DNA of 64,000 nt, from assembly GCA_910574455.1 (NCBI GenBank), contig CAJSYZ010000003.1:1116001-1180000 (forward strand). Reading direction: 5' to 3'. The translations under genes and the position numbers were made by a program. This DNA is from Trichaptum fuscoviolaceum (taxonomy: Eukaryota > Basidiomycota > Agaricomycetes > Hymenochaetales > Trichaptaceae). Shown piece by piece: positions 36,559 to 48,351 of the stretch. Positions within the stretch are counted from its first letter, which is position 1; every line of letters starts with the position of its first letter. A model generated the notes under the pieces. It worked only from the letters and a program-made list of their open reading frames with translations. It had not been told where the DNA came from and did no database searches.

Positions 36559-37698
36559 CTACGATTGGAAGTAATCCGGGAGAATAAAAGCCAGCTTCTT
36601 CACGTCCTCTTCTTTGGCAGCCTGCGAGCGCGGCATGATCGAGTACTTCATCGAGCCCAGCTCCTCCGAGAGGAGGTCGCCGCTCTCCGCAGCAGACTGC
36701 AGCTCGGAGACGATGAGCTCGGTGACGCGCCGAGATGTGTCGGCGTTCGTTTTGAGCGTCTTGAATACCTCTGCGGCCGTGACGGGGTCGCTGTTCTCCC
36801 TCCAGGAGTCGTAGTCCGTCGAGGTCGCGATGAGCGCGTAGCTGGAGGGGCATACATATGAGACACAGGTGGGAGAGGAGAGGAGCAGCCGGCGCTCACC
36901 TCAACTCGGCCTCGCGGGCTAGCTTCGCCTCGGGCAGCACACTCATGTTGATGATGTCGCCGCCCCACGCCCTATACATCTTGCTCTCCGCGCGCGTCGA
37001 GAACTGCGGGCCCTCCATGCACACAATGCACTTGTCCGTATGCAGCCTTACGTCCCGCCCCTCCTTGTCGAGCGCAACCTTCACGCGCTCCTCCAAGAAG
37101 CGCACGAGCTTATTCGCAAAGGGGTCGCCGAACTGCGCGTGCGCGACGACGGAGAGGCCGTCGAAGAAGCTCGCGGGGCGCACGCCCTTCGTGCGGTCGA
37201 TGATCTGCGACGGGAGGACGAAGTCGCCCGGCCGGATCTCCTCGCGAAGGGAGCCGACTGCAGAGAAGGCGACGACGAGCCGGACGCCGAGTGACTTGAG
37301 CGCGGCGATGTTGGCGCGAGACGGGACAGAGGACGGCGAAATGGAGTGGCCGACGCCGTGTCGGGCGATGAAGGCGACATGTGTTCCTCCTGCACCTTGG
37401 GCGATGGTGATGGGCGAGCTGGGTTTGCCCCAGGGCTGCAGACGTAAGTTTTCGCCCGTCCGGAGAAGCATATCAGCATACCGTGTCTGGGTTCACTTGC
37501 TCGCTACAAACATATTAGCATCTTTTGTCTGAAAAGTCATTGATTTACTCACACAAAAGTAAGGTTATCAAGGTGATATAGTCCGCTACCGCCAATGATT
37601 CCAATTAGCACTAAAATCAAAGGTTAACACACAACGGCTTAAACGCTGCAGACGCACGTACCCTTCCTGTCCGAGCTCGATGCCTCTGTAGTACTCAT
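36559..37698 (-). CDS. MEU1: S-methyl-5'-thioadenosine phosphorylase (MTAP)
   Basis: Phosphorolysis of methylthioadenosine in the methionine salvage pathway, cytosolic. Five exons (37698..37662, 37610..37553, 37503..37482, 37435..36900, 36841..36559) give 311 residues. PNP/MTAP family motifs: [14 protein letters not shown] at the phosphate site, [46 protein letters not shown], and [20 protein letters not shown] with the substrate Met, then [13 protein letters not shown]. Exon 3 is only 22 bases. The third position of the large exon is strongly G/C-biased compared with most of the window. Confidence 0.95.
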
Positions 37699-37914
37699 AA
37701 TGTCTACACTCTAGTTTCCGTATCGCTTTCTGAAAGCCTTTGTAGAAAGAAGTCAAATGAGAGATGAAGACGGGAGGGGTCGAAGGTTGAAATCGATGGC
37801 CACCCGATTGGGCATATGATGTCTATATGCGTGGTCTGTCCATCATGAAAACTTTCCTCGACTTTACCATCACGTAGAGCTCTCGTGTCGGACGTTGGAC
37901 GTGAAGCCACGAGC
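37699..37914. promoter_or_regulatory. Bidirectional promoter region, MEU1 / PDX2
   Basis: Only 216 bases separate the divergent ATGs, so both promoters lie here or overlap the 5' ends. No specific element was assigned. Confidence 0.5.
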
Positions 37915-38890
37915 ATGGCAGACGATGAACCGCTGACCATTGGCATTTTGGGTGAGTTTGTACGCAAAGTGCAACCCAAATTACCTCCTTGAATGCATGA
38001 CGGCTTGTAGCAATGCAAGGCGCCTTTGCAGAGCACCAAGTGATGTTGCAGAAGGTTCGCATATCACGACCTATAGTCATCGTCCTTGTGCGCCAGGTCG
38101 AGGACCTCTCGCGGTGCGATGCGCTGATTATCCCAGGTGGAGGTACGTCCATGGGCAAGTATGCCACCTTGCATTCCGACACTGTGCTAACCTCTCAAAC
38201 ATGAATAGAGTCAACAACGATTGCCCTGCTTGCACGACTGGCAGGTCTGACAGAGCCGCTTCGGGAGTTCGTGCAGAACAAGCCGGTGTGGGGGACGTGT
38301 GCGGGGGCGATCTTGCTCTCGCAGGCGGCGGAGGGCGTGAAGAAGGGCGGCCAGGAGCTCTTGGGCGGCGTGGACATCACGACGATGCGCAACGGCTGGG
38401 GCTCGCAGGTATGTGTGTCTTGAATGACCGTCAGCGGGTCGGCTTCACGCTGGCTGCAGGTCGAATCGTTCGAAGCGCCGCTCATCGTCGAGGGCTTGCG
38501 CGAGTCGAATCGTCCGTATCCTGGTGTCTTCATCCGTGCGCCTGTATGTCAATAGCCTCCCATTTCTTCTATTCTACTGACTAGCGTGGCAACCAGGTCA
38601 TCACAGGCGTCAATCCCACTGCGCTCGCCGCACCTGTCCAGATCATCGCCCGCCTCTCGCCATCCCTGCTCCCCAGAGGCCAGACGCTCGTCGCGTACGA
38701 CGAGGACGACACCGATCCGCGCGACCCACGCACGATTGTTGCGCTCCGTCAAGGCCGGCACCTCGTGACGACGTTCCACCCCGAGCTCACGAAGGACGAC
38801 CGCTTCCACGAGTTCTTCATCAAGGACTGTGTTTTGCCGTCTCTGGCGTCCAATTCGGAGAATGCGGCTGATGCGGGGCGCAAGTTGTGA
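37915..38890 (+). CDS. PDX2: Pyridoxal phosphate synthase glutaminase PDX2/SNO
   Basis: Class I glutaminase subunit that supplies ammonia to PDX1/SNZ for de novo vitamin B6 synthesis. Exons 37915..37951, 38011..38142, 38209..38408, 38460..38543 and 38597..38890 give 248 residues (an alternative acceptor at 38584 would add four). Motifs: [30 protein letters not shown] with nucleophile Cys at about 87, [18 protein letters not shown], and [18 protein letters not shown] with the catalytic His and Glu. An insertion of Asp/Arg-rich residues ([11 protein letters not shown]) before the last strand is seen in fungal members. No PDX1 partner is in the window. Confidence 0.95.
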
Positions 38891-40348
38891 ATGCACCGAT
38901 GGACATACGTGGTGTAACGTTGTTTCATTTTTAGTTGGTTTAATACGTTCTCGGTGTGTCCTTCTTTTCGAAAGGAATGTTGGAGAAAAGTTTCCTCTTC
39001 AATGGATGGTCGGACTCAAAACATTATGAATTCCAGCACCACAGCATCTTATGTTGATTAATTGCAATCCGGGCTCACAGTTTGAACGCTAGTAACCTTC
39101 TCTCGCTGCGCTTCCGAGTCGAGCCGTGAAATCAACATCATTGTCATTATTGATAGGAAGGTGTGGATACAGTGTGGTTGTGATAGGATGGTCAATGACG
39201 AAGGTAGACTTTAGCGTGATAGAACGAGCGAGAGCAGAGCGTTTACTTCGATCGCTCGAAGAAGCAGATTGCGCTTTCCCGGGATGTTTGTGCTTCTGAT
39301 ACTGCGACATCATACTCTCGCAAATAATACGCTTCGAGCTGTTTCATATAGGGTCTCGCCGCCTTTGAGTTTTTTTCGAAGGCGCTGACGTGCTACATAG
39401 TTGACCTGTGGGTGCGCCATGCCTTAGTGAATGTGCAAAAGATGGTGATTGTGCAGAGCGAGGGAGTTATCGTTTGGGTACAGATGCGGCGGAAAAAATG
39501 GAACCTGCCAGCCCATTGGCAAAAGCGCTCCAAATCCGACGTTTGATTTGGAAATGACAGTTTTGACCAATGTAGATATAAACCGCACTTACGGGAGTCA
39601 GGCCAGAAACGTGAGGGAGATGCAGATGCAGGTGGCTACTCTACCTGCACGTCTGCCGGTAATATTCCGCTCAAAGGCGATCAAGTAGATTTCGTCTCCG
39701 GGTATCTTGAATGTCCTTTGAAGAGATGATTCAGCTTGAGTAGTTTGGCAGCAAGTAAAGCCGTTTGACCTTTGTGACTACCAATACCACCTTCAAAGAA
39801 TCAACTGCAGCATCTCAAAGCTGTCAAGTCAATACTGTACCCACTTTTAAGCCGTTGATGCTTGCATCCGAGTCTAAGCGGTCGAGGTACGCATCATGAT
39901 CAAGTCTAGCAGATTCGTCGTCGAACGTCCGATTGGTCTTGCGTATCCTCGAGGGCGGCCTTGATTAGAGTCTGAATCCGCCTGTCTTTGGCATTTGATG
40001 GCGCGCTGTCTGGAACATTGTCGAGCGTATAGTAAGGATAGAGGACATGGGTAGCTCACCTGCTAGATGCTCCTCATTGCCTAGCCCATTTGGTGAAGTG
40101 AGTTGATACTGGAAGACGAGCGAGCGCTCAGTGGCACCCTCCGAGTCGTCACAGCCTGAGTGTGACCACGTGACACATCCACGTGGCGTGACTTAACGTA
40201 CCAGGCTATGCTAATAACCAACGCGTCGGCACCGAATTCCGAGCCCGAGTCAGTTGGCAAAGTTGAGCCAAATCCACAATCATTGGCAACGCCTTTCCTT
40301 CCTCTCACTATCATTGTTAAGCCGAATCACTTGAGTCGGGAAACCAGA
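38891..40348. other. 1.46-kb region with at most one doubtful small ORF
   Basis: 3' flank of PDX2 and upstream region of the alkyltransferase gene. Apart from the doubtful minus-strand frame at 39089-39313 nothing is recognisable. Confidence 0.3.
39089..39313 (-). CDS. Possible small Ser/Lys-rich protein (doubtful)
   Basis: An ATG-initiated frame of 74 residues starting with Met-Met-Ser, basic and Ser-rich in the first half. No domain is recognised and there is no splice evidence. It may be chance. Confidence 0.2.
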   Translation of the reverse strand: MMSQYQKHKHPGKAQSASSSDRSKRSALARSITLKSTFVIDHPITTTLYPHLPINNDNDVDFTARLGSAAREGY

Positions 40349-41115
40349 ATGCCTCCAGTTCGTACACAAACGAAGAGCAAGACAGTCGGAGCTACATCTC
40401 TGACTCTGAGTCTGGTTTTGAACCTTTCGGCCTTCAAATTCGGTGAAGATTCAGCACAGAATAGCGCTCAAGGACGGGGCGCTCTGGATCACAGAGCGGA
40501 GAAATTCAAGCCCATTGACTTGGCGCTCCAAAGTCAGTCGCAGCTATCGAAAGTACCACAGTGCTTGGATTGACCTGGAATTTTGAAGGTGACGACATCT
40601 ACTTTCCCACCTCGAAAGCAGAGCGCGTGCTCTTTAAAACCAAGGAGGGAAAGGTACATCCATTTGTTGTGCTCTGCGATATGAAAGTCAGGACTGATCT
40701 GGGATACATAAGAGAGTGACACCTCACCAATGGGCCGTCTACGACATCACACGCAAGATACCCTGCGGAAAGGTCACAACTTACAAGAGCCTTTGCACAC
40801 TGTTAGGTGAAGGGTCTCCGCGCTCAGGTATGTCCTTCGTTCGCATTCTGTAGCTTGATTTAACACTCCGCATATCGTTTAATAGTCGGGAACGCCCTCC
40901 GAAGAAATCCGTTCGCGCCCTTTATTCCTTGTCATCGCATTGTATCCTCAGACCTCAAGCTTGGCGGATTCTATGGTGAATGGGGGACGGAAGGCCAAGA
41001 AGGAAGCGAATGCCACAGGAAGGTCAAGATGCTCGAACAGGAGGGTGTATTCTTTTCAGATGAGGGTGTGCTGACGAATAAGGAGAATATGCTCTGGAAT
41101 GTCAAAGATATGTGA
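40349..41115 (+). CDS. MGT1: Methylated-DNA-protein cysteine methyltransferase (MGT1-like)
   Basis: Direct reversal of O6-alkylguanine by suicidal transfer to a Cys; nuclear. The C-terminal domain is clear in exons 40713..40827 and 40886..41115: RVTPHQWAVYDITRKIPCGK, VTTYKSLCTLLGEGSPRSVG, NALRRNPFAPFIPCHRIV with acceptor Cys at about 122, and KLGGFYGEWG. Exon 40544..40653 encodes the preceding block DDIYFPTSKAERVLFKTKEG. Exon 1 (40349..40442) and its acceptor are my best in-phase solution (182 residues in all), but the first 31 residues could belong to another frame. The usual N-terminal ribonuclease-like domain of long MGMTs is absent, as in many fungal forms. Confidence 0.85.
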
Positions 41116-41354
41116 GACATAAATAATGAAAGAGCTTTTTTTTGGTTTACTAGAAACATGAATGCCCATTATGCATCACGCTCAGTTGATCTCAGAATAG
41201 TCGGAGGTAACACTGCGCACGCTTGAAGCTACTGGTACCTCACGTGACGATCATCTCAAAGAACGGTTGAACACAGATGTACTCAACTTGCATCAGTTCT
41301 GCCACTGCGATTCGTCTCAAAAACAATCTCTTGTGTCTCAGAGAAAGTCTAGAG

Positions 41355-42913
41355 ATGTTTAAGGGAATCCTCGTAACATCTGCAGCATTCTTAACGCTCT
41401 TCGCTACTAGTACCACAGGCGCCTCTGAACGAGCGTTCCATCCTAATTCGTTTCCGAAGAGTGTGGCACAATGCAAAGGCCTGAACCGAAAGGAAGGGGT
41501 GGAGAAGAACATTGATATCCGTAAGGCGTAACGAGCTTGCTTAAGGTATCTGTCTGCTAATTGCAGTGCCTGTGGATGCATCGCAGATTATGTCGAGATC
41601 AACCCAAGCGCTGAGAAAACCATCTTGATGGTGCACGGTTGGCCAGGGCTATGGAGTAACTGGGGACACCAGATAGTCGAGTTTCAAGTGGGTCGATGTG
41701 TTGATGTGTCTGCGTGCACGGTTCTAACGGCTTATGTTGCAGGAAGACTATCATATCATTGCCCCGGATCAGCGTGGCTTCGGCTCATCAACACATCCCG
41801 ATGACGTCGAGTCGTCCGGAACTATGTTTGATCTCGTAGGGGACCTGACCTGTGTCCTCGACAATGCCGGTGTCGACAAAGCAATTTGTCTTGGGCACGA
41901 CTGGGGAGCCCAAGTATGTTGGGAGGCAGCACGCATGCGGCCGGATCGCATCGAGGCTGTAGCTGCGGCAGTTGTTCCTGTACGTGCCATATTTGTGCTA
42001 CTAACACGCATATATCTTACAATCCATATCTACTTTCAGTACATCCCCGCCGGGCCCCACTTTATTCCTACGGCAGCGCTCGTATCGAAGCTCCCGCGAC
42101 TCGCATACCAGCTCTACTTCCAAGATAACACGAGCGTGGCTGTTGCGGAGCTTGACGAAGATATCCGTCGGACGTTGCGCGGGACCTATCGGAGCGTCGA
42201 AAGTCCTACGCCAGACGCATTTCTGACCAGTACATCCTCGTTTCTGGGTGCTTATGTAGATATACCAGAAGTACGTTCTTTGTTATTCCCATTTTCAATT
42301 TGCCCTGATGCGCTTCACGTACCAGATACCGGCTATCCCATTCTTAACTGAAGAGGAGGAGGATTACCTTGTTGAACAGTATCAGATACAAGGTTTCAGA
42401 AACAGTGGGTTCTTTTGTTCAAGACACATCACGATTCCATCTGATTTTTCTTCACAGCCCTTCAATTTTATACATACGGCGTAAGTGTAATTGGTCAACT
42501 ATGAGCTCCAAGATATGCGCCTAACCTTTGTTCGAATCGTCAGAACCGGTATGCGACTTGGGAGTTCTCGCACTCTCAGGGAAATTTGACAATCCCGCAA
42601 CCCTCACTCTCAATATTCCCTACTGAGGACCCTGTTGCGGACTGGGAGGTCGCAGCGAAGATTCTCGGATCGGAGAAGTTTGTCCCGAACCTTAAGATCG
42701 AGGTAAAGCATGGCTCAAAGTTGGGGTCTTTGTGTGTGCTTTTACTCAACCTTCTGTTTGTTGCAGAAAATACCGGCCGCACATTGGGTGCAGCTGGAGA
42801 AACCGGAAGAATTCAACGCAGCTCTCCGTCGCTGGCTTGATGCACTCCTCATCAATGATGGCAAGCTAGAAGAACCGGTCGCCGGCCAAAAGCACCTAGC
42901 GGACGAACTCTGA
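41355..42913 (+). CDS. Secreted alpha/beta hydrolase, epoxide-hydrolase-like
   Basis: Predicted secreted hydrolase of the epoxide hydrolase branch. Eight exons (41355..41520, 41587..41687, 41743..41979, 42040..42270, 42326..42404, 42458..42480, 42544..42702, 42767..42913) give 380 residues. A signal peptide is likely: FKGILVTSAAFLTLFATSTT. Catalytic core: oxyanion-hole HGWPG (ILMVHGWPGLW), nucleophile Asp in LGHDWGAQVCWE, an acidic residue in the FPTEDPVADW region, and His in AAHWVQLEKPEEF. DQRGFGSS is the usual post-beta4 motif. The cap domain lies between about 180 and 280. Exon 6 is 23 bases. Substrate unknown. Confidence 0.9.
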
Positions 42914-43067
42914 TTATGATACGAGCGTTCACGAGCACATATGCGTGTGATCTTCGATGACTTTAACGACAGAACCATCATCGTGTTAATTATATTGTAC
43001 CATATGTATATAGGAATGAATAGGAACACAGTTTGTAGTACAAGCATGATAGTAGAATTCTAGTGAA

Positions 43068-43467
43068 ATAATGAGACACAGTTCCGGAGTTCGCAGTCAT
43101 ATGGTTGACGACGTCCTCAAGTTTAACTTTCACACTACATCTCGGTACCCATCGTTTTCTCTCTTCTCAGGAGCTTTGTCGCCGGGAGCGTTGGAATCAA
43201 TGTCTATTTCCGTATTATCGTCTTCCTCCAAGGATACTACGTAGCCAAGGCGGAAGACAGGCGGGCGTAGTCAACTTGGGATAAAGGCAATTCGGACGCC
43301 TAAAGACAGGAATAAGATGGATTGCGGTGTAACCATCCTGTACCATAGTCGCTGCTGAAGGTTATCATCTGTATATAGCTGAAACGTACCTTCAAGCCCT
43401 GCTTAAGGTCGGAGGGAGAAGCGAATGGAAGCTCCTCTTGGGTCAAGCCGCGAGCTTCGTGAATCAT
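43068..43467 (-). pseudogene. Decayed orphan-family copy F
   Basis: Exon 1 (43467..43390) is intact: LTQEELPFASPSDLKQGLK with donor gtacgt. Exon 2 begins near 43340 with DGYTAIHLIPVFRRPNCLYP, then a frame shift precedes PPVFRLGYVVSLEEDD, a stop follows RDVV, and the trace LEDVVNHMTANSGTVS ends abruptly at about 43068. The C-terminal third is gone. Residue matches are closest to copy D (CLYP, RLGYVVS, ANSGTVS). Confidence 0.8.
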
Positions 43468-43937
43468 CACGGAAGGTTTTTGAAGAGATGTATGAACGTG
43501 CTCTAAGTGTTCCGTTCCAACCTTCATAGATCCAAACTGAGGTTCACGAACCACAGTAATCATGAACAGATACTCATGGAAGAGACACGATAGCAAATGC
43601 CTTCATTTGAAGAAGAAAAGGTTGAGAGGTGCCTGCTACTATAGCCGTGAGTATCGAATTAAAAGACGCACAGGGGCCACGGCGAATGCATACCTTCACA
43701 TTTCTTTTGACGAGCTCCTCACAAAAGGATAGTCCTGAATGTGCATCGGTCAAGATTTTGTCGGTGAAGCGATGGATTGTGTACAGAGTGATGCGATACA
43801 ATATGATAGCAATAATTCTACAAAAAAGCTCAGAGCATCAAGCCCGTACAAAGACTTGCTTCATATCTTGTACCGACCAAATAGACAGCACAGCGTCAGC
43901 GGTACAACAGTGGTTTAGTTTATGGCTTGTGAACCGG
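43468..43937. promoter_or_regulatory. Upstream region of pseudogene F / tetraspanin 3' flank
   Basis: No coding signal recognised. It holds the near-palindrome listed separately at 43541-43554. Confidence 0.35.
43541..43554. promoter_or_regulatory. Near-palindrome upstream of pseudogene F
   Basis: GGTTCACGAACCAC keeps both half-sites of the copy D palindrome with a slightly different centre. It lies 74 bases before the exon-1 ATG of the decayed copy. Confidence 0.5.
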
Positions 43938-44815
43938 TCACGCAAATGAAAGCTTGCCACGCTTGATATCGATCTTGCGATATCTGTTGAGTATCTTAAG
44001 CTAGAAGTTTTGAATATCAGACACCCTTCTTTCAGTTTTGAATAAATTCTTTCATACCTCAGCCATGATACAACCAGAGCAGAGGAGAAAGAGAAGTATG
44101 ATGGCCGACGTTGCAAACATAGATCTAGAGGGTAAGATAACACGTTAAAGTGGATTTTAGGTTGAGACTCAAAGCGGTGCTAACGTAAAGAGGATGTTCA
44201 ATATTTTGTCGGCGTAAGCAGTGATGGGATCAACGCAAACAGGCAAGGCTGAGTCTTGACAAGGCGTAAAATAGCCACAACAGTCGAACTGCACTATAAT
44301 TAGACAAGGTTCAGATCTACGTGCGGCAGACACACCTTAGATTCGAGCGCACTCTGGAAGCTCGCCGACGATGTCTGCCACACCTTGAAGAACGTGTTGC
44401 GCTCCTGAAGCGTCCTCCACCATACGATGACCCCGGCGGCGATCACAGCCATCTGGTCCACGAAAAGAATGACGTTGAGCACCGACATGGGTGTCGAAGA
44501 GAACTCGCGGCTCGGAGACAAGGAAAGCGAGTGCATCAGAGCTGGGAGGGAGAAGAGGAAGGTCGCGATGAAGAGCGAGCCAAGGCCGAAGCCGGCGAAT
44601 AGGTCGGCGTCGGTGAGGACCATGGAGTGGATTGGGTTGGCGTTCATCCAGGCGAGCGAGAGTGCGACAAAAGCGATGCCCACTCCGAGCAGAAGGAAAT
44701 CGAGCGCGACGAAGCTGAGCATGACATATTTTGAGATGCCATAGGCTATGATAGGCTCGGAGGACGTGAAAGGCGACGTCGAGTAAACGGTGCAGCGCTT
44801 TGCAAAAGAGTTCAT
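43938..44815 (-). CDS. Tetraspanin-like membrane protein
   Basis: Four exons (44815..44336, 44288..44185, 44124..44058, 44000..43938) give 237 residues. Four hydrophobic helices: YVMLSFVALDFLLLGVGIAF, FAGFGLGSLFIATFLFSLPA, VLNVILFVDQMAVIAAGVIV, FATSAIILLFLLCSGCIM. Between helices 3 and 4 an extracellular loop contains FDCCGYFTPC, the CCG signature of tetraspanin EC2, plus further Cys residues. A short basic cytosolic tail follows (LNRYRKIDIKRGK). Fungal tetraspanins such as Pls1/Tsp2 act in polarised growth and penetration; which subclass this is I cannot say. Confidence 0.82.
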
Positions 44816-45615
44816 GATTGAAGTTAGCTCGTGTGGAATTGGGGGATATCGTGAGTTGAACTAGTTCAACATCGTTAGTTAGTAGCCCACAACACGTCTT
44901 GAAATTCAAGCTTACTGGGATTCCGGCAATGAAAGAATGTCTTTCAATTTCGATGACAATTAGTGGTTGCTGCTTCAGAGGTACAAAGGAACCACATACG
45001 AGTCAAAAAGAATGTAAAAGAGCGTTATACTCGTCAAGAAATTAACCTGATGGTTGAAGCGCGGCCACAACGCTAGGGAACCGTGGTGGTACCAGTGCAA
45101 GCACACTCCTCACAGCGTCCGCCTCGGCTCTCTAAAAAACCACGCCAAGTTCAACAGGGTCACTGCATGTTCCGGTCATAGCCGACATCCCATTGTGCTC
45201 ATATTTTATTTGTAACAAACTCGAATACAAGTCACTCTCTAATGCTGCCCAAGAATTTAGAAAGCATATTAATTCTCAACAAATGGGTTTTCATATTCGA
45301 CAAAAAATGCACCAGTTTTTATATTTATATTTATAAGTTTTAGTTAGTCATATATGTACTTGCGATCTGCCACATGGCGATGGCTTGCTTGAGCCATGCA
45401 TTAGATCCTCACACTTGCTGCAACTTAAAAGTTAGATGAGCAATGAGAATCGAATCAATGTGCTGGTCACGACCCCTGAGAAACAAAGTTGCAAAGTAAG
45501 CGCTCGATCAAGTCGGAGAAATCAATTGGGCACAAGCGTGAAATTCCTTCGGCGCTTCTGGATCACTTATCTTTCTACCATCGACACCTCTTGTGTCAAC
45601 CTGCAGTACAGCATA
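44816..45615. other. 800-base divergent intergenic region
   Basis: Upstream of both the tetraspanin and the small acidic protein. Very AT-rich around 45290-45350. No element identified. Confidence 0.35.
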
Positions 45616-46031
45616 ATGTCCGAACCTCAATCCGAGCAACCCGAATTTGAGAAGGAGATAGTCGAGGACGAGTTTGCGAAGGATGCGTACGTGCTGCAAA
45701 CTGCGCAACGTCGAGTCGCATGCTGATGGAATACCGCGACAGGCCCGAGGAGACAGTGACCCCGGAACATCTTGATAAGGCAGAATTAAGCGATCATACA
45801 GAAGAGACGAAAGTAGAAGACGATAAAGATGAAGACGAGTGAGCGATGCCATTGGAACGCGGGCGAAGGATCGCAAAACTCACAGTGCATATATGTACAT
45901 ATAGCTCGCCTCGGTACATCTTCAAGGGTCGTGTTCAACTTCCGACGGGATCCGCGAAGCCCAAACCGAAGCCAAGTGGTAGTAAAAGATCAGAGGAGAC
46001 TTCAGAGGAAACGCCGTCAGAAGGGCAATGA
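45616..46031 (+). CDS. Small acidic protein, unknown
   Basis: Three exons (45616..45686, 45743..45838, 45905..46031) join in frame to 97 residues. Strongly acidic first two thirds (EFEKEIVEDEF, EETKVEDDKDEDD), then SPRYIFKGRVQLP and a Lys/Pro- and Ser/Glu-rich tail. All introns have consensus GT-AG ends and the frame closes, which supports a real gene, but no domain is recognised. Probably intrinsically disordered. Confidence 0.55.
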
Positions 46032-46393
46032 AAGGCTGCGAATAATCATCTGCGGACAGAGTTTCGGAAGATCAGGAGGTACTATTTAGTATTGAAGATG
46101 ATGCGCAACAGCAGCGCGCGCTCTTGATATTTGTCGTTTTAACATATTGTTCTGTCATTAAATATAATTTCCTACGTACCTTCGCATAGTATCTGCATTA
46201 TAAAAACGAAATAAAAGCCTGAGTTTCATGTACTTAGCATTATTGTTACACGTGACTGTCAGTGACGCGTTACGAGACGCGTCGCAACGTTGACTCGGAA
46301 CTGGCACGCGCACGCGCCATTCTCCCGCTTCTCCCTTCTGCATTGTATTTCTTCTCCAGCTCGACATCAGACTTGTATTGCTACTTATCAAAG
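46032..46393. promoter_or_regulatory. NUF2 upstream region
   Basis: 362 bases with no coding signal. AT-rich 3' flank of the acidic-protein gene, followed by the NUF2 promoter and 5' UTR. Confidence 0.35.
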
Positions 46394-48201
46394 ATGACCT
46401 CGCAAACAGGCTTCTGGTTTCCGTCTATGAAGATTAGCGAGATCACTCGCACATTGGAAGAGTGGGGTCTACGCGTCGCAGACGACCAGATATTGAGACC
46501 AACAGCGGAAACTGTCGTACAGGTCTATCTTTTGTTCCTTCAACTACTAGCAGGCATAACCCCGGAGATGCTCGAGACACCAGGGTCGAAAGCTCTGACA
46601 GTAATAGAGGACAACACTGTATGTATTAACTATTCCCTATCATTCAAGTTTTATCGACGACATGCCGACCACGTATTTAGGAATTGTACACGAACAGCTT
46701 AAACATGAACCTTATTCTCTACCATGTGTAATGCACCGCTGGCTTGCATTTATAAACAAGTCATCTCACTAGTTTGTACAGCCAACGGATAGCACGCGCT
46801 GCGCGTTGCCAGGACTTAACAATACGCGACCTTGTCTTCCCAGAGTCCGAGCGAACACGGCATATTCTCTCGGCGATTATCAACTTCATCAAGTTCGCAG
46901 AGGAGCGCGACCCGTTCGTGAAGAAGCTGCGAGAGGACTCTGCGTCAGCGCAGCTTGAACGCGAGCAGACAGTGGAGAAGATAAATGACTTGAAAGAGAA
47001 GATTGCCGAGATCAAGTAAGTCTCAAGTGCTGGCATCGAAGCTCCTCTTTCTAAAGCTCTCTCCGTCTCTCTCTCTGCTCAGAGCTAGGCGTTTAGCGGA
47101 TGAGCCACGTTGTGCAGTACTTCGAGAAGAAAATATGCAGATAACGAAGGCCATAAGTGATTTAAAGAATACCCAAGAAGCTCTCGTGAAGGAAGTCAAT
47201 AGATACAAGCGAGACAAGAGCGCTCTTACGCAACAGAAAGTATGCCTTTGATACCGGATTATGGTAAATGCTGACATTTGGCTTTGATGTACATACAGGA
47301 AACCATCCTGCGGGAATCTTCCCTCGTCTCCGCGTCGGTGAACTCCACACGATCGCGCATTGTTCAATCTCCAGACCGTATCAAGAAGCACATTAGCGAG
47401 ATGGGAAGGCTGGCTCAAGACGAGCGCATGACTATCGCAGGGAACGAAGCGAAGACACGTGAGCTCAAGATCAAACTAGACGCGTTGAACGTTTTCGAAC
47501 AGGTGTGTTCTACTGCTTACAATTGCATTGCATATGGATGGGCTCACCTCCCTCCGAAGGACATGAAAAAGCTCCTCGACGATCTTCGCGTTATCCAATC
47601 GGAGCAAACGCAACTTGAAAATATATCAGAGAAGCTCACAGAGCTGCGTAACGAGTTTGACCGCAAGGTCATATACAAGGACCAACTTCTTGGGCGTGAA
47701 GACGTGCGGACCTTTTCCACTTTCTAATAATGTGAACTTGCTAAACGGTCGATTTGCAGCGAGCGAGACGCCAGCTTAAAAACGCAGAAGAAAAGCTCAG
47801 CCGTGCTCAGCAGCACGCAGAAGACCGCCACAAGAAATCGGAAGACGAGATCGCACGACTCCGCAAGGAGTATGAGGAAATGTCTGAGGAGAGGCGCGAG
47901 AATGACAAACAGGTGGAAGAGATGAAGGAGAGTGCAGCCGAGCTTGAACGAAAGGTGCGTCATCATGTGGTCTTGGCTCTCGTGTATGCATGTCCTCAAG
48001 CGTGATATCGCATTTCAGATGTTTGAGCATTTGAAAAGGAACGAGAATGACCTTAACGAACTGTTGGCTGAATATTGGGCTGTTCGTCGCGATTCTGGTA
48101 TGTCACCCTCTACTTCGTCGCTGCAACGAGAAGCTGACGCGTGCTCTATAGAGGTCTACATGGAGACATTGGCAGACAAGTTCGGAATCACTATATCATA
48201 A
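46394..48201 (+). CDS. NUF2: Kinetochore protein NUF2
   Basis: NDC80-complex subunit that links kinetochores to microtubules. Nine exons (46394..46618, 46681..46727, 46782..47015, 47083..47239, 47299..47502, 47560..47703, 47760..47954, 48019..48097, 48152..48201) give 444 residues. N-terminal calponin-homology fold: FWFPSMKISEITRTLEEWGL, LTIRDLVFPESERTRHILSA, IINFIKFAEERDPFV. The remainder is a continuous coiled coil ending KLADKF-like (ETLADKFGITIS). The exon 2 donor is taken two bases downstream of the first GT, because only that keeps frame into QRIARAARCQDL. Confidence 0.93.
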
Positions 48202-48351
48202 TTTTGTTCTTCATACTTTTGTATTTCTTCCATTATTATTATGATCTATTTAGGGCTGACTACACCAACCCAGCCGCTCAGAGACTGGGCTCAACTTCAG
48301 GGTTACACTAGGCGACTTCGTGTCAGCTATCGTTGCCAGTCAGCCACATGA

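Noticed and set aside
36648..37532. Long open frames on several strands within MEU1
   Set aside because: The high third-position G/C of the MEU1 exon removes stops in other frames; only the minus-strand frame shows family motifs and splices.
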